From Patescibacteria group bacterium (lineage in GTDB: Bacteria; Patescibacteriota; Patescibacteriia; JAGPKW01), in contig JAGPKW010000016.1 of the NCBI GenBank assembly GCA_018053685.1, positions 1 to 11,931 on the forward strand: a stretch of 11,931 nucleotides of DNA, written 5' to 3'. This document shows, one piece after another, positions 1 through 6,137 of the stretch. Numbering within the stretch: position 1 is the first letter of the stretch; the number at the start of each line of letters is the position of its first letter. Made by a program: the position numbers and the translations under genes. The notes under the pieces are model-generated. The model did not search any database. It saw nothing but the letters and a program-made list of their open reading frames with translations, and was not told the DNA's origin.

Positions 1-4
1 ACAA

Positions 5-39
5 AAAACTCCTCGCTCACTAAATGAACGGGGAGTTTT
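5..39. terminator. Stem-loop terminator, possibly bidirectional
   Basis: AAAACTCC (5-12) pairs with GGAGTTTT (32-39). Three further inner pairs are possible when read on the + strand, one of them a U-G wobble. Read on the - strand the stem is followed by six T residues, so it can end leftward transcription entering from about 118. Read rightwards only four T residues follow. Confidence 0.65.
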
Positions 40-103
40 CTTAGACTTTTCACAACCTACTGCCTTATTGGATATTGTAGGTGTCTCTCTATTTATGTAG
101 ACG

Positions 104-118
104 AATCACACTGTGATT
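104..118. promoter_or_regulatory. Palindromic operator, copy 1
   Basis: AATCACACTGTGATT, a perfect 15-bp dyad with a single central base. The same sequence recurs at 6091 and 6122, with close variants at 9788 and 9847. It lies about 6 bp downstream of a possible leftward -10, where a bound repressor would block initiation. Confidence 0.7.
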
Positions 119-124
119 TGTTAC

Positions 125-153
125 ACTTATGATATATCTATGTTTATTCACAA
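125..153 (-). promoter_or_regulatory. Possible leftward promoter upstream of operator copy 1
   Basis: Read on the - strand, TTGTGA (153-148) and ATAAGT (130-125) are separated by 17 bp. Both boxes are weak matches. The main support is that the operator lies at the same distance from the -10 as at the stronger promoter 9808-9836. Confidence 0.3.
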
Positions 154-270
154 TAATCCTTATATTTATCTTTTTCATTGAATAAGAAGCTAAAATGATA
201 GATATAATCAATACAATTTAACCCTATTTTTAACATAATAACCTAATATTCAAAAATGAGTGAAATTTGA

Positions 271-348
271 CCTAGGAGGTGCCCAAAACAGGGGGGGTGG
301 TATCATGATACTCAAATCAAATTATCGTGCCTCCTAGAGCCTTCTAGA
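271..348. repeat. G-rich inverted and tandem repeat cluster
   Basis: CTAGGAGG (272-279) is inverted as CCTCCTAG (330-337). In + strand RNA the stem extends to 11 bp with two G-U pairs (272-282 with 327-337). Inside it lie a run of seven G (291-297) and the palindrome GTATCATGATAC (299-310). GCCTCCTAGA (329-338) is followed directly by GCCTTCTAGA (339-348). Another run of six G lies near 373. No gene is visible in 119-420. The region could be a replication or packaging site or the 3' part of an untranslated RNA; nothing in it decides between these. Confidence 0.45.
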
Positions 349-424
349 GGCCTTAGAATCGATTTTAGAAAGGGGGGTACATATAGTTTTACCTACATTT
401 AGCTTTTTAGTTAAATTTATGCTA

Positions 425-495
425 AAATAAGAGCAAAGGAGACTCAGATATTATCTGAACCTCCAAGCTGTAGAAATCTTGGTTATTACTAACCA
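425..495 (-). ncRNA. Candidate short RNA of about 70 nt
   Basis: A promoter at 501-530 would start a leftward RNA near 494. It first folds TGGTTA-GTAA-TAACCA, and CCAAG with CTTGG is an alternative stem. It then folds a strong hairpin in which GGAG/CTCC encloses TCAGAT/ATCTGA (438-464), followed by a T-rich tail that could terminate it. No tRNA cloverleaf fits and no reading frame is present. Confidence 0.4.
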
Positions 496-500
496 TCTAC

Positions 501-530
501 AGTATATCATAAAATTTTTAATTAAGTCAA
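501..530 (-). promoter_or_regulatory. Leftward sigma70-type promoter
   Basis: Read on the - strand, TTGACT (530-525) and TATACT (506-501) are 18 bp apart. It lies just downstream of the terminator at 554-586, so it would open a new transcription unit for the hairpin RNA at 425-495. A 7-bp inverted repeat (CTGTAGA/TCTACAG) overlaps the -10 and could be a protein-binding site. Confidence 0.55.
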
Positions 531-544
531 GAGGAGTTATCCAC

Positions 545-586
545 AATTAAAATAAAATACCCCTACCTTATTGGTAGAGATATTTT
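545..586 (-). terminator. Strand-specific rho-independent terminator
   Basis: The 14-nt arms 554-567 and 573-586 enclose a 5-nt loop. In - strand RNA all 14 positions pair, two of them as U-G wobbles, and a T-rich stretch follows. In + strand RNA the same two positions are C-A mismatches. The element is therefore built for leftward transcription and ends the RNA that starts near 985. Confidence 0.7.
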
Positions 587-985
587 ACTCTATGATACTA
601 ATATAAAAATAATAAGAGATATAGATCTCTGGGGGATATTATTATGATAACCTATATCTTAAAGTTAATTAGGATATAGTACTACTTTTACCTTGTCATA
701 CCCCCCAGAGAACTCCTAAAAAAAAGAGATGGTAAAAATATATGACAGGGAAGTTATTTTGTATAAGTAGTGAATAAATGTTTCTATGCTTACATTCCGA
801 ACATCTTGACAGGCAACGGACAGAGTAGTCAACTGTTTTTCCGTTGTTTCGCAAGATGTCCTGAATGTAACTTAATCGTTTTAGCGGCCAAAGTTGTTTC
901 AAATGAAATAATTCGTTCCCTGATTGACCGAAAGCAGGGTTCAACATTTATTATTTGTAGATGTAATGAAATAAATTCAATTACA
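545..985 (-). ncRNA. Candidate large structured phage RNA of about 440 nt
   Basis: The region is bounded by a near-consensus leftward promoter (992-1020) and a leftward terminator (545-586). Three structured modules are visible. First, AAATAAT/ATTATTT enclosing CCCTG/CAGGG (906-956). Second, a long rod at 790-870 with stems of 8, 8, 6 and 4 bp separated by symmetric 3x3 and 5x5 internal loops. Third, a 10-bp stem TCTCTGGGGG/CCCCCAGAGA (626-635 with 702-711) enclosing CTATATC/GATATAG. The rod is less AT-rich than its surroundings. Open frames here are short and lack the leader seen before the other genes. I do not recognise the family; large phage RNAs such as GOLLD and ROOL are conceptual precedents only. 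Palindromic DNA with a non-RNA role is the main alternative. Confidence 0.5.
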
Positions 986-991
986 ATAAAT

Positions 992-1020
992 ATATTACTA
1001 TAATAAAAATAAAATGTCAA
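992..1020 (-). promoter_or_regulatory. Strong leftward sigma70-type promoter
   Basis: Read on the - strand, TTGACA (1020-1015) and TAATAT (997-992) are 17 bp apart, among the best promoter matches in the window. It lies just past the end of the last leftward gene (stop at 1040), so it most likely drives the structured RNA. Confidence 0.65.
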
Positions 1021-1039
1021 TCTTGACACAGAAAAGAAA

Positions 1040-1183
1040 TTATATTATTGTTTTGTTTTTCTTTTTCCTTTTTCCATATCTTTTCATTTTTTTCAAAATA
1101 TCATACAATGTCCCATCTTTTATTTTTCTCCCATATTTATATTTTGGTTTTTTTATATTGGTTGTAATATATTTTTTTTTCAT
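1040..1183 (-). CDS. Small, very basic hypothetical protein (47 aa)
   Basis: A 47-residue frame begins MKKKYITTN and ends KKKNKTII. More than a third of its residues are Lys or Arg, and there is no in-frame TGA. It is the last frame of the leftward gene run. Its ATG lies 3 bp past the stop of the nuclease gene, suggesting translational coupling. The basic charge suggests nucleic-acid binding, but A-rich DNA gives Lys-rich peptides by chance and no family is recognised. The + strand frame covering 1014-1328 is its antisense shadow. Confidence 0.45.
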   Translation of the reverse strand: MKKKYITTNIKKPKYKYGRKIKDGTLYDILKKMKRYGKRKKKNKTII

Positions 1184-1186
1184 GTA

Positions 1187-1519
1187 TTATAATTTAATTA
1201 CTTCTGGTTGTTTTTGTTTAGGGATCCATACTACAATTCATTTTTCTATTTTATTACATTTAGGTCAGATATATTTGTTGAATTCTGTTTTAGCAGAAGA
1301 AATGTTCTTTTTATTTAACTTAACCTGAACAAACACAAGCTTATCTTGATTCATTGCGATAAGGTCTGATCCCCAAATGTCTTTTTTCAAAAATAATATC
1401 TTACCACCAGTGTATACTCTTTGTAGTTTCTCTAATGTTTCTACCTGGAATCCTAAATCCTTTAATCAATTAACTGTTTTCCTACGGTAATAATCTCCTT
1501 TTTGTTTAGTTGTTCTCAT
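1187..1519 (-). CDS. PD-(D/E)XK / Hjc-like endonuclease (110 aa)
   Basis: The 110-residue frame is complete only if three TGA codons are read as Trp (residues 18, 85 and 94). It starts KGDYYRRKTVNWLKDLGF, a helix typical of small archaeal-type resolvase and VRR-NUC-like nucleases. The core follows: a basic strand, D52 within DIWGSDLIAM, then Q65-V-K67 in LVFVQVK, where the usual ExK is replaced by QxK as in many phage members. Near the end, EKWIVVWIPK resembles the last strand of the fold. The likely role is cutting branched DNA during replication, recombination or packaging. The ATG follows an AT-rich leader with no Shine-Dalgarno. The start lies 14 bp past the stop of the zinc-finger gene, in the same unit. 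Confidence 0.7.
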
Positions 1520-1533
1520 ATTATTATTTTAAT

Positions 1534-1689
1534 TTATTTTGCATGATGATGTTTTCTATGGGCTTTCTTATAATCATACCTTGAAGCTATACCTGCACAC
1601 TTTTGTGAGCAATACTTCCTTTTTTTATCAGTTAATGTTCTATTAGGTAGAAATTTACCACACACTAAGCATCTATGTTGTTTTCTCAT
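1534..1689 (-). CDS. Small zinc-finger protein (51 aa)
   Basis: The 51-residue protein has C7-x2-C10 and, 17 residues on, C27-x3-C31 in KYCSQKC, a treble-clef zinc-binding pattern like that seen in small HNH-associated and phage zinc-finger proteins. The tail is basic and His-rich (KKAHRKHHHAK). It has no TGA codons. The start is fixed by the shared AT-rich leader just upstream. Its size and charge suggest binding to DNA or RNA; without HNH catalytic residues I do not call it a nuclease. It lies directly upstream of the nuclease gene. Confidence 0.65.
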   Translation of the reverse strand: MRKQHRCLVCGKFLPNRTLTDKKRKYCSQKCAGIASRYDYKKAHRKHHHAK

Positions 1690-1741
1690 AGTTTTAGTTT
1701 AATTGTTGATTAAAAGGAGAGGAGAGGTAATCATGCATCAA

Positions 1742-1975
1742 TTAACCTCCACTCTCTATTTTATTTTTTTTAATTTGATTTAATGCTTTAAGTAAACTAT
1801 CTTTTTGTCTAGCACTATAATCATCTTTCTCTACTAATTTATTAAACCAATATTTTACTTCATTTTCAGTAAATATATTAGCTCTGATTAGTTTCTCAAA
1901 GCAAACAAAAGAACTGGAATAAGGATAAGCATCTTGAATTTGTTGAAACTTTTCTAAAACCTTTTCTTTTGTCAT
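1742..1975 (-). CDS. Hypothetical protein (77 aa)
   Basis: A soluble, charged, mostly helical 77-residue protein starting MTKEKVLEKFQQIQDAYPY. I recognise no family. The ATG at 1975 lies 4 bp past the stop codon of the lysin-like gene, which supports this start over an in-frame ATG six codons earlier inside that gene. It is probably translated by coupling with the lysin-like gene. A roughly 50-bp gap with AT-rich leader separates it from the zinc-finger gene. Confidence 0.6.
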   Translation of the reverse strand: MTKEKVLEKFQQIQDAYPYSSSFVCFEKLIRANIFTENEVKYWFNKLVEKDDYSARQKDSLLKALNQIKKNKIESGG

Positions 1976-1979
1976 GATA

Positions 1980-3035
1980 TTATAATGTTGCATTAAGAGC
2001 CTTACGTGTTATTGGACCAAAATAACCAGATACTGGCTCTACTTTTAATAATTTTTGTAATTCTTTGACACAAGCAGTAGTATAACCATAATAATTTCCA
2101 GTAATATCACCCTTAAAGATACCATATTTGGTTTGAAGAAGCAACTGTAATCTCTTAACCTCTTCTCCTTTACTTCCTCAACCAAGATCTTGTAAGAATG
2201 GTTCTCAATGTTCAGCAGGACTTAATGTAGGATTAGGTAAATCAGTAAAGCAAATAGCACTTACAAGTCTAGTATTGTTGAACCAATCTTCTGTTAGTAT
2301 TCTAAATCCTCTTAATGGATTGCTAGTACCTCAACTATCTATAATCATTACTGCTTTCTTATTGTTATACATAAAATACGAATTAGGAAGAATAGTCACA
2401 GCGTGACAGTATTTTAATTCTGTTTGGGTCACAATTGGAACATCTCTTCCCCATTCATTATCTCCAAATCTTACTCCAATTAACACAGGTCTCTGAATAG
2501 ATAATGCTTGTGCTATGCTATCTATATCACCGTTAATTCAGAAATATGATTGTGGGGAATATATTTTAGCAATGGTAGTAAACGATTCTATCTTGTTTTC
2601 ATTTAATTCATTCATTTTATCTTCAGGTAAACCGTCACTATGACATAAGGATTCAGGAAGAATTCCATTATCTACAAAGATTTGAGAAGCATCATTAAAA
2701 TACATACCAGGACTAGGTCTATTCATTCTCTGAGCATAAATTCATCTAGGAGAGAAATGAATAAATGCTTTTTCTTCTAATGCATTGAGAATAGTAGCGA
2801 TAGAAGCAATAGCATTCCCGACACAACTCGAACTTCCATCCTGATCATGAACTAATAATGCTCTATGTCAATTAGCAGCATCAGTTTGTAATCAATCAGA
2901 ATAACTAGATCATGTAATAGGTTGAGCTTGTAATGCTTCTTCTAATTTATAATCAAGTTTCTTTTCTTCATCATTCCTTATATCCTCTAACACTCCTGAT
3001 TTTAATTCAGGTTGTTTTTTGTTAAATATTCACAT
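1980..3035 (-). CDS. Papain-like cysteine peptidase with C-terminal peptidoglycan-binding domain (351 aa)
   Basis: The frame needs nine TGA codons read as Trp, including codon 2. Residues about 45-265 match a C1 (papain-like) peptidase: Q65, six residues before C71 in GSSSCVGNA as in papain; H211 in CHAVTI; and IDSWGTS at 232-238, where papains have NSWG. The third catalytic position is therefore Asp233 rather than Asn, and the Trp of SWG is a TGA. Residues about 280-351 form a PG_binding_1 domain (GSKGEEVKRLQLLLQ, then SGYFGPITRKAL). The likely role is cutting peptide or protein links at a cell wall, in lysis, entry or virion maturation. There is no signal peptide or membrane segment. Its place in the early-type leftward operon, away from the packaging genes, is unusual for a lysin. 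Domain calls are confident; the biological role is inferred. Confidence 0.75.
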
Positions 3036-3044
3036 ACTTTTAAT

Positions 3045-3554
3045 TTAATAGTTTTTATTAACATCTATGCGATATGTAACAACAAGATAATCTAGAAATT
3101 CTTCTACACTTTTGAATTGATTTTCTTGTTGTATTCTGACTAATGTCTTATATATCTTTCTTATACGAGATGTTTCAGTCATCAGAGCAAGCCTTTTTTC
3201 TTCTGATAAATCTTGTTCATCTTTAGGTGCGGGAAGCAAATTATTCACAATCTTATGTCAGCTAAGATTCTTATCTATCTTATCTTCTAATTCTTCAAAC
3301 GAGTTAATATTATATTTATTTTTAGTTCAGAGATATCAGTTAATGCATCTTGTTATTTCAATAGTAGAGACATTTAATTCCTCAGCTAATTCTTTCTTAT
3401 GATTTAACAGAAGCGGATCAGAACATATTCTTTCACCAACTAATCATTTCATTTTAATAAAAGCCAGCCTTGAAATAAATCCCTGTTCTACAATAATTGC
3501 TTTAATATCTTCTATCGCATACTTTCAGTTATCTGTCTTGCATATTTCGTTCAT
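3045..3554 (-). CDS. Putative helix-turn-helix protein (169 aa)
   Basis: The 169-residue frame contains five TGA-encoded Trp. Residues about 60-80 (KKELAEELNVSTIEITRCIN) look like a helix-turn-helix, and KNLSWHKIVNNLLPAPK follows about 30 residues later. That combination recalls phage and mobile-element proteins with an HTH followed by an SWxKI-x3-LP element, but I cannot name a family. The C-terminal third is charged and helical. It ends 9 bp before the lysin-like gene. A promoter and leader hairpin lie just upstream, so its expression can be independent of the rest of the operon. A regulatory or replication role is possible. No link to the palindromic operator is shown. Confidence 0.6.
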
Positions 3555-3582
3555 TTTTAGTATTTATTTTGTTAATAGGTAT

Positions 3583-3612
3583 AGGATAGTAAATATCAGT
3601 GTTTTCTATCCT
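3583..3612 (-). promoter_or_regulatory. Leader hairpin before the HTH gene
   Basis: AGGATAG (3583-3589) pairs with CTATCCT (3606-3612) around a 16-nt loop. It lies in the untranslated leader between the promoter at 3626-3654 and the start codon at 3554. It has no U tract, so a role in translation or mRNA stability is more likely than termination. Confidence 0.4.
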
Positions 3613-3625
3613 TATCTTTATAATA

Positions 3626-3654
3626 AATATATCAAATTCTTCATCATAAGTCAA
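3626..3654 (-). promoter_or_regulatory. Internal leftward promoter
   Basis: Read on the - strand, TTGACT (3654-3649) and TATATT (3631-3626) have an exact 17-bp spacer. It lies in the largest gap of the leftward operon (3555-3694), upstream of the HTH and lysin-like genes. No copy of the ATCACACTGTGAT operator is near it, so it would escape the control proposed for the other leftward promoters. Confidence 0.55.
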
Positions 3655-3694
3655 TTTCACACTTTTTATTATTTTATAAGGGTTTATTTTGACT

Positions 3695-4273
3695 TTATTG
3701 CTTTTCATATTGCATATTTATATCATTTATTTCAGCTGTGTTATATATTCTAATCGCTGCATTTCTAATTGCATTTTTCAGATTAACACTTTTTTTCTTT
3801 TCATCATCTAATCTCTTAATTCTAAAATGTTTTGTATATTGTTTGGTTAGAAATTTAAGAGAGATGATTACTCTATTTGGGTTATCAGTATATCATTTTT
3901 CAGCTAATCTATGATATCATTGTTTTATTCGCTCTAATTCAGGTTCTTGTTCCACAGATGAACCCTTCATTATGAGTCAAAACATTCCGAACATAGATCA
4001 GGCATTCTTTATCTTGGTTTCTATATCGCTTTTGATAAACGCCTCTCGACCTTTATTGTATTCTATTAGCTTTTTTTCGTAGGCGTTATCTACAATAAGT
4101 GGAGTATCTTCTTCCACCAATTTAACATCAGAAAGTTGAAAGGTATAATTATCTATTTTAATTATATCCCTTCAATGATTGCTTCTATCCATAAGAAGTG
4201 AAGAAACATACTCAGCATCGCTCTTATCACAAGGAATAGTGAGAGAACTTCCTTTCAAATGAATTATTGCCAT
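3695..4273 (-). CDS. Hypothetical protein (192 aa)
   Basis: The 192-residue frame contains five TGA-encoded Trp (for example KNAWSMFGMFWLIMKG and KQWYHRLAEKWYTDNPN). The N-terminal half looks beta-rich (MAIIHLKGSSLTIPC, then NYTFQLSDVKLVEED). The C-terminal half is helical and basic (KFLTKQYTKHFRIKRLDDEKKK). I recognise no family. The ATG is 1 bp past the stop of the OB-fold-like gene, in a TAACATG arrangement that implies coupled translation. With the neighbouring OB-fold-like and nuclease genes, a DNA-replication or recombination role is a reasonable guess only. Confidence 0.6.
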
Positions 4274-4274
4274 G

Positions 4275-4625
4275 TTATTGTTTTAATTCTTTAAGTAAAG
4301 CCAGTATTTCATTTAATTTATCTAAGACAGTTTGATTGAAACTATCTCTGCTATTATATCTGCTATTAGGCTTATAATACGTATATTCTTTTGCACCTCT
4401 GAATGTATTGACCTTTAACAATCCACTGATTTCTGTTCCTTGTGTTTGGAGCATATCTTTATCGAACGTTTTAACCATCATTGGTTTACCATCTATGTCT
4501 AAGGTTAAACCAATTAAGGTATATTCTGCACCTGTTTTAGAGTTAGTGCCTTTTTTAATGATGTCTGCTTGACTTACACGAACATCTTTTATTTCGTATA
4601 AGTCTTCTTTAATCTTTTTGATCAT
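4275..4625 (-). CDS. OB-fold-like, possibly single-stranded DNA-binding protein (116 aa)
   Basis: The 116-residue frame needs no TGA decoding. It suggests a run of beta strands: YEIKDVRVSQADIIKKG, EYTLIGLTLDIDG, MMVKTFD, then SGLLKVNTFRGAKEYTYYKP. This is the alternation expected of an OB fold with a basic, aromatic last strand. A helical C-terminal tail (LDKLNEILALLKELKQ) could oligomerise or bind partners. It overlaps the end of the RecB/Cas4-like nuclease gene by 17 bp and is followed 1 bp later by the 192-aa gene. The context of a nuclease plus an OB-like protein fits phage recombination or replication. No acidic SSB-type C-terminus is present, so the SSB call is tentative. Confidence 0.5.
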   Translation of the reverse strand: MIKKIKEDLYEIKDVRVSQADIIKKGTNSKTGAEYTLIGLTLDIDGKPMMVKTFDKDMLQTQGTEISGLLKVNTFRGAKEYTYYKPNSRYNSRDSFNQTVLDKLNEILALLKELKQ

Positions 4626-5181
4626 AATATAATTTTAATTGTTTATTAAAGTCTATTAACAACTTTTTTATGTTATTTCATCTTACATCTGAAGGTTTAT
4701 ATTTCTTTTCAATGATAAGCTTATTATAAACCCCAGTTAAACTACGAGGAACAAAGAAATAAAAGTATACATCCTTTTTCCAAGCTCTATGGTATATTTC
4801 TGCTTGATCCTTATACCATTCAGGAATTTCTGTTTTTAATTTAGTAGGAGCTTTTATTTCAGCAATAGCACCAGGAAACATAATATCTAAATTAGACACT
4901 ATTACAATACCACGACTAATGACTATACTTTTCTTTCTATGGCTTTTATGTGGAGTATCAGTTTGATTAAGAATATACATAAGTTCACGCTCATAGGCTA
5001 ATCCAGTAAATATGTTTCCTATATCTGATCAACTAACTTCTGGTTGATCAAAGAAGTTCTCAACAGTTAACTGTCCTGATTTAATTTTATACACATCAGT
5101 TGCTCAGAACTTACCTATCTTTCTTTTGTGCTGATCGCTTTTCTTATTGAAATAATTAAAAATAATATTGTTAATAGTCAT
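4609..5181 (-). CDS. RecB/Cas4-like PD-(D/E)XK nuclease (190 aa)
   Basis: The full 190-residue frame uses three TGA codons as Trp. KIGKFWATDVYKIKSG (21-36) resembles the N-terminal motif of the Cas4/RecB nuclease group. The active-site core is clear: D99 in SNLDIMFPG, E108-I-K110 in AEIKAP, and Q126-x3-Y130 in KDQAEIYHRAW, the motif IV of this superfamily. There is no cysteine set for an iron-sulphur cluster, so it is closer to phage RecB-like exonucleases than to classical Cas4. The likely role is DNA end processing for phage recombination or replication together with the OB-fold-like protein. The ATG is 1 bp past the previous stop, and its 3' end overlaps the next gene by 17 bp. Confidence 0.75.
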
Positions 5182-5182
5182 G

Positions 5183-5404
5183 TTATAAGTCTAAAAAGTC
5201 TTCATCTAATGGTGTCTCTTTCTCTACTTGAGTAACCTCTGGTTTAGGAGAGTAAAAGATTTTCTCGGCTATCTCTTTAGCAATCTTACACAATTGTTCG
5301 ACATCTATTTCACTCAATTTAGATTGCTGGTTAAAGAAAGTCATAATCAGGGTATTGATAGTTCTAGACATAATGTCTATTTTACTTGGTTGATTATTAT
5401 ACAT
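5183..5404 (-). CDS. Small hypothetical protein (73 aa)
   Basis: A helical, acidic-tailed protein (ends TPLDEDFLDL). It is placed 1 bp upstream of the RecB/Cas4-like nuclease gene in the coupled arrangement TAACATG. Two nearby ATG codons are possible, at 5410 and 5404. I prefer 5404 because its distance from the conserved TTAAACTTAT leader matches the other genes; the longer form adds two residues. No family recognised. Confidence 0.6.
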   Translation of the reverse strand: MYNNQPSKIDIMSRTINTLIMTFFNQQSKLSEIDVEQLCKIAKEIAEKIFYSPKPEVTQVEKETPLDEDFLDL

Positions 5405-5414
5405 AATCATAAGT

Positions 5415-5759
5415 TTAATGTGTTTTATTAAATTTTTCTATCCTTTTTTTATATATTTCAGGATAGTATTTTTTGACCTTTATATTATGTTTATTACGAT
5501 ATGTTCGTTGGACTCATCCATACTCAACCCATCTATTAACTCTGTTATTAAAAGAACTGTAAGTTTTAACATGAAACAGTTTCTTATATTCCTCTGTTGA
5601 CAGTTTATCAATAGGTTTAGGTATGATTATGATTTCACCACAATTAGGACATATAACTTTTGTACCATGCTGCTCTAAATATCTACGTACTCTGCTATAT
5701 AGTTCTATGTCCCTCTGTGTCGGAGTCCCTTGACGATGTTTTTTCGTGTATTCAATCAT
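5415..5759 (-). CDS. Hypothetical protein with one CxxC motif (114 aa)
   Basis: The frame runs through one TGA (VEYGWVQRTYRN) to TAA. The N-terminal half is basic and helical (RDIELYSRVRRYLEQHG), followed by C37-P-N-C40, half of a zinc ribbon, with no second cysteine pair. The C-terminal half is rich in Lys, Arg and Tyr (KKYYPEIYKKRIEKF), as in DNA-binding homing-endonuclease or terminase-like accessory proteins, but I recognise no family. Its first 65 bp overlap the end of the upstream gene, which could couple their translation. It lacks the AT-rich leader of the other genes because its start lies inside coding sequence. Confidence 0.6.
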
Positions 5760-6036
5760 TTATGCAATTTATGTATTCTTGCCAATTAGATATCACAATA
5801 GTTAATACTTGTTTTAGAGACAGCATTTCTTGTACATGAAATCACACTAAAAAGTCATGTTCAGATATTGTGTTTGTATCAATTCCTATTTCTTTCAATA
5901 TCTGTATGGTTCTATCAATATTATCACGCTTATATTCTTCTATCATTTTTTGCATATTCTTTATATCATCAAGAACATATTGTGATAACTTTCATTTGTA
6001 TCCTTTTGCTATTTTATTTAAGTCTTTTTTATTCAT
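5695..6036 (-). CDS. Hypothetical helical protein (113 aa), first gene after the 6.1-kb control region
   Basis: The frame contains three TGA codons (YKWKLSQ, LVWFHVQ, NDWIHEK) and ends at TAG. It is largely helical and charged; no family is recognised. The third TGA falls exactly where the next gene starts (ATGATTGA). Reading it as Trp adds a 19-residue tail and creates a 65-bp overlap. The start is fixed by a classic AT-rich leader. If the TTGACT at 6066-6071 works with the TAAACT 17 bp on, transcription would begin almost at the ATG, making a leaderless mRNA; the promoter further up at 6081-6110 would give a normal leader. Confidence 0.6.
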
Positions 6037-6065
6037 GTTATAAGTTTATATTATTTTATTAAAAA

Positions 6066-6110
6066 AGTCAATATGTAAAATATAAGACATAATCACACTG
6101 TGATTGTCAA
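6066..6110 (-). promoter_or_regulatory. Leftward promoter(s) of the 5695-6036 gene group
   Basis: Read on the - strand, TTGACA lies at 6110-6105, with weak -10 candidates (TCTTAT at 17 bp, TTATAT at 19 bp). A second TTGACT lies at 6071-6066, with TAAACT 17 bp downstream (6048-6043). Operator copy 2 sits between the TTGACA and its -10, and copy 3 just upstream, so the first promoter should be repressible. Which of the two is used cannot be told from sequence alone. Confidence 0.45.
6091..6105. promoter_or_regulatory. Palindromic operator, copy 2
   Basis: AATCACACTGTGATT, identical to copies 1 and 3. It occupies the spacer of a leftward promoter and lies exactly 31 bp (about three helical turns) from copy 3, so two bound repressor dimers would sit on the same DNA face. 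Confidence 0.75.
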
Positions 6111-6121
6111 CCATTCATTAA

Positions 6122-6136
6122 AATCACACTGTGATT
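6122..6136. promoter_or_regulatory. Palindromic operator, copy 3
   Basis: Identical 15-bp palindrome, placed directly after the stop codon of the upstream acidic-protein gene and 12 bp before the TTGACA box. The in-phase pair with copy 2 suggests cooperative binding. Confidence 0.75.
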
Positions 6137-6137
6137 G

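Larger units (their letters stand above)
1..118 (-). ncRNA. Candidate operator-controlled short RNA
   Basis: A leftward transcript starting near 118 would run into the stem-loop at 5-39, giving an RNA of about 110 nt with no plausible reading frame. A possible promoter lies at 125-153 and a copy of the repeated operator covers its start point. Inside, ACCTAC and GTAGGT can pair around 55-82. The spacing between the -10 and the operator matches that of the leftward promoter at 9808-9836. It could instead be only the 3' end of a longer untranslated transcript. Confidence 0.35.

Noticed and set aside
190..306. Leftward 38-codon frame that opens only with TGA read as Trp
   Set aside because: No leader, Pro-rich start made by the G-run, and it overlaps repeats. 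Not supportable as a gene.
420..530. Possible tRNA, including a TGA-suppressor tRNA
   Set aside because: The hairpins do not form acceptor, D, anticodon and T arms, and no GTTCNANNC T-loop was found. No tRNA was seen anywhere in the window.
696..1003. Two overlapping open frames on opposite strands (83 aa leftward, 77 aa rightward)
   Set aside because: They lie within the long palindromic rod, where an open frame on one strand tends to mirror the other. Neither has the AT-rich leader used by the other genes, and the residues look unlike a folded protein.
1014..1328. Rightward 104-aa Phe/Tyr-rich frame resembling a membrane protein
   Set aside because: It is the antisense of the Lys-rich protein at 1040 and the nuclease at 1187, both better supported; poly-T DNA gives Phe-rich shadows.
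5868..6062. Rightward 64-aa hydrophobic frame
   Set aside because: Antisense of the 113-aa leftward gene, and it runs through its leader.
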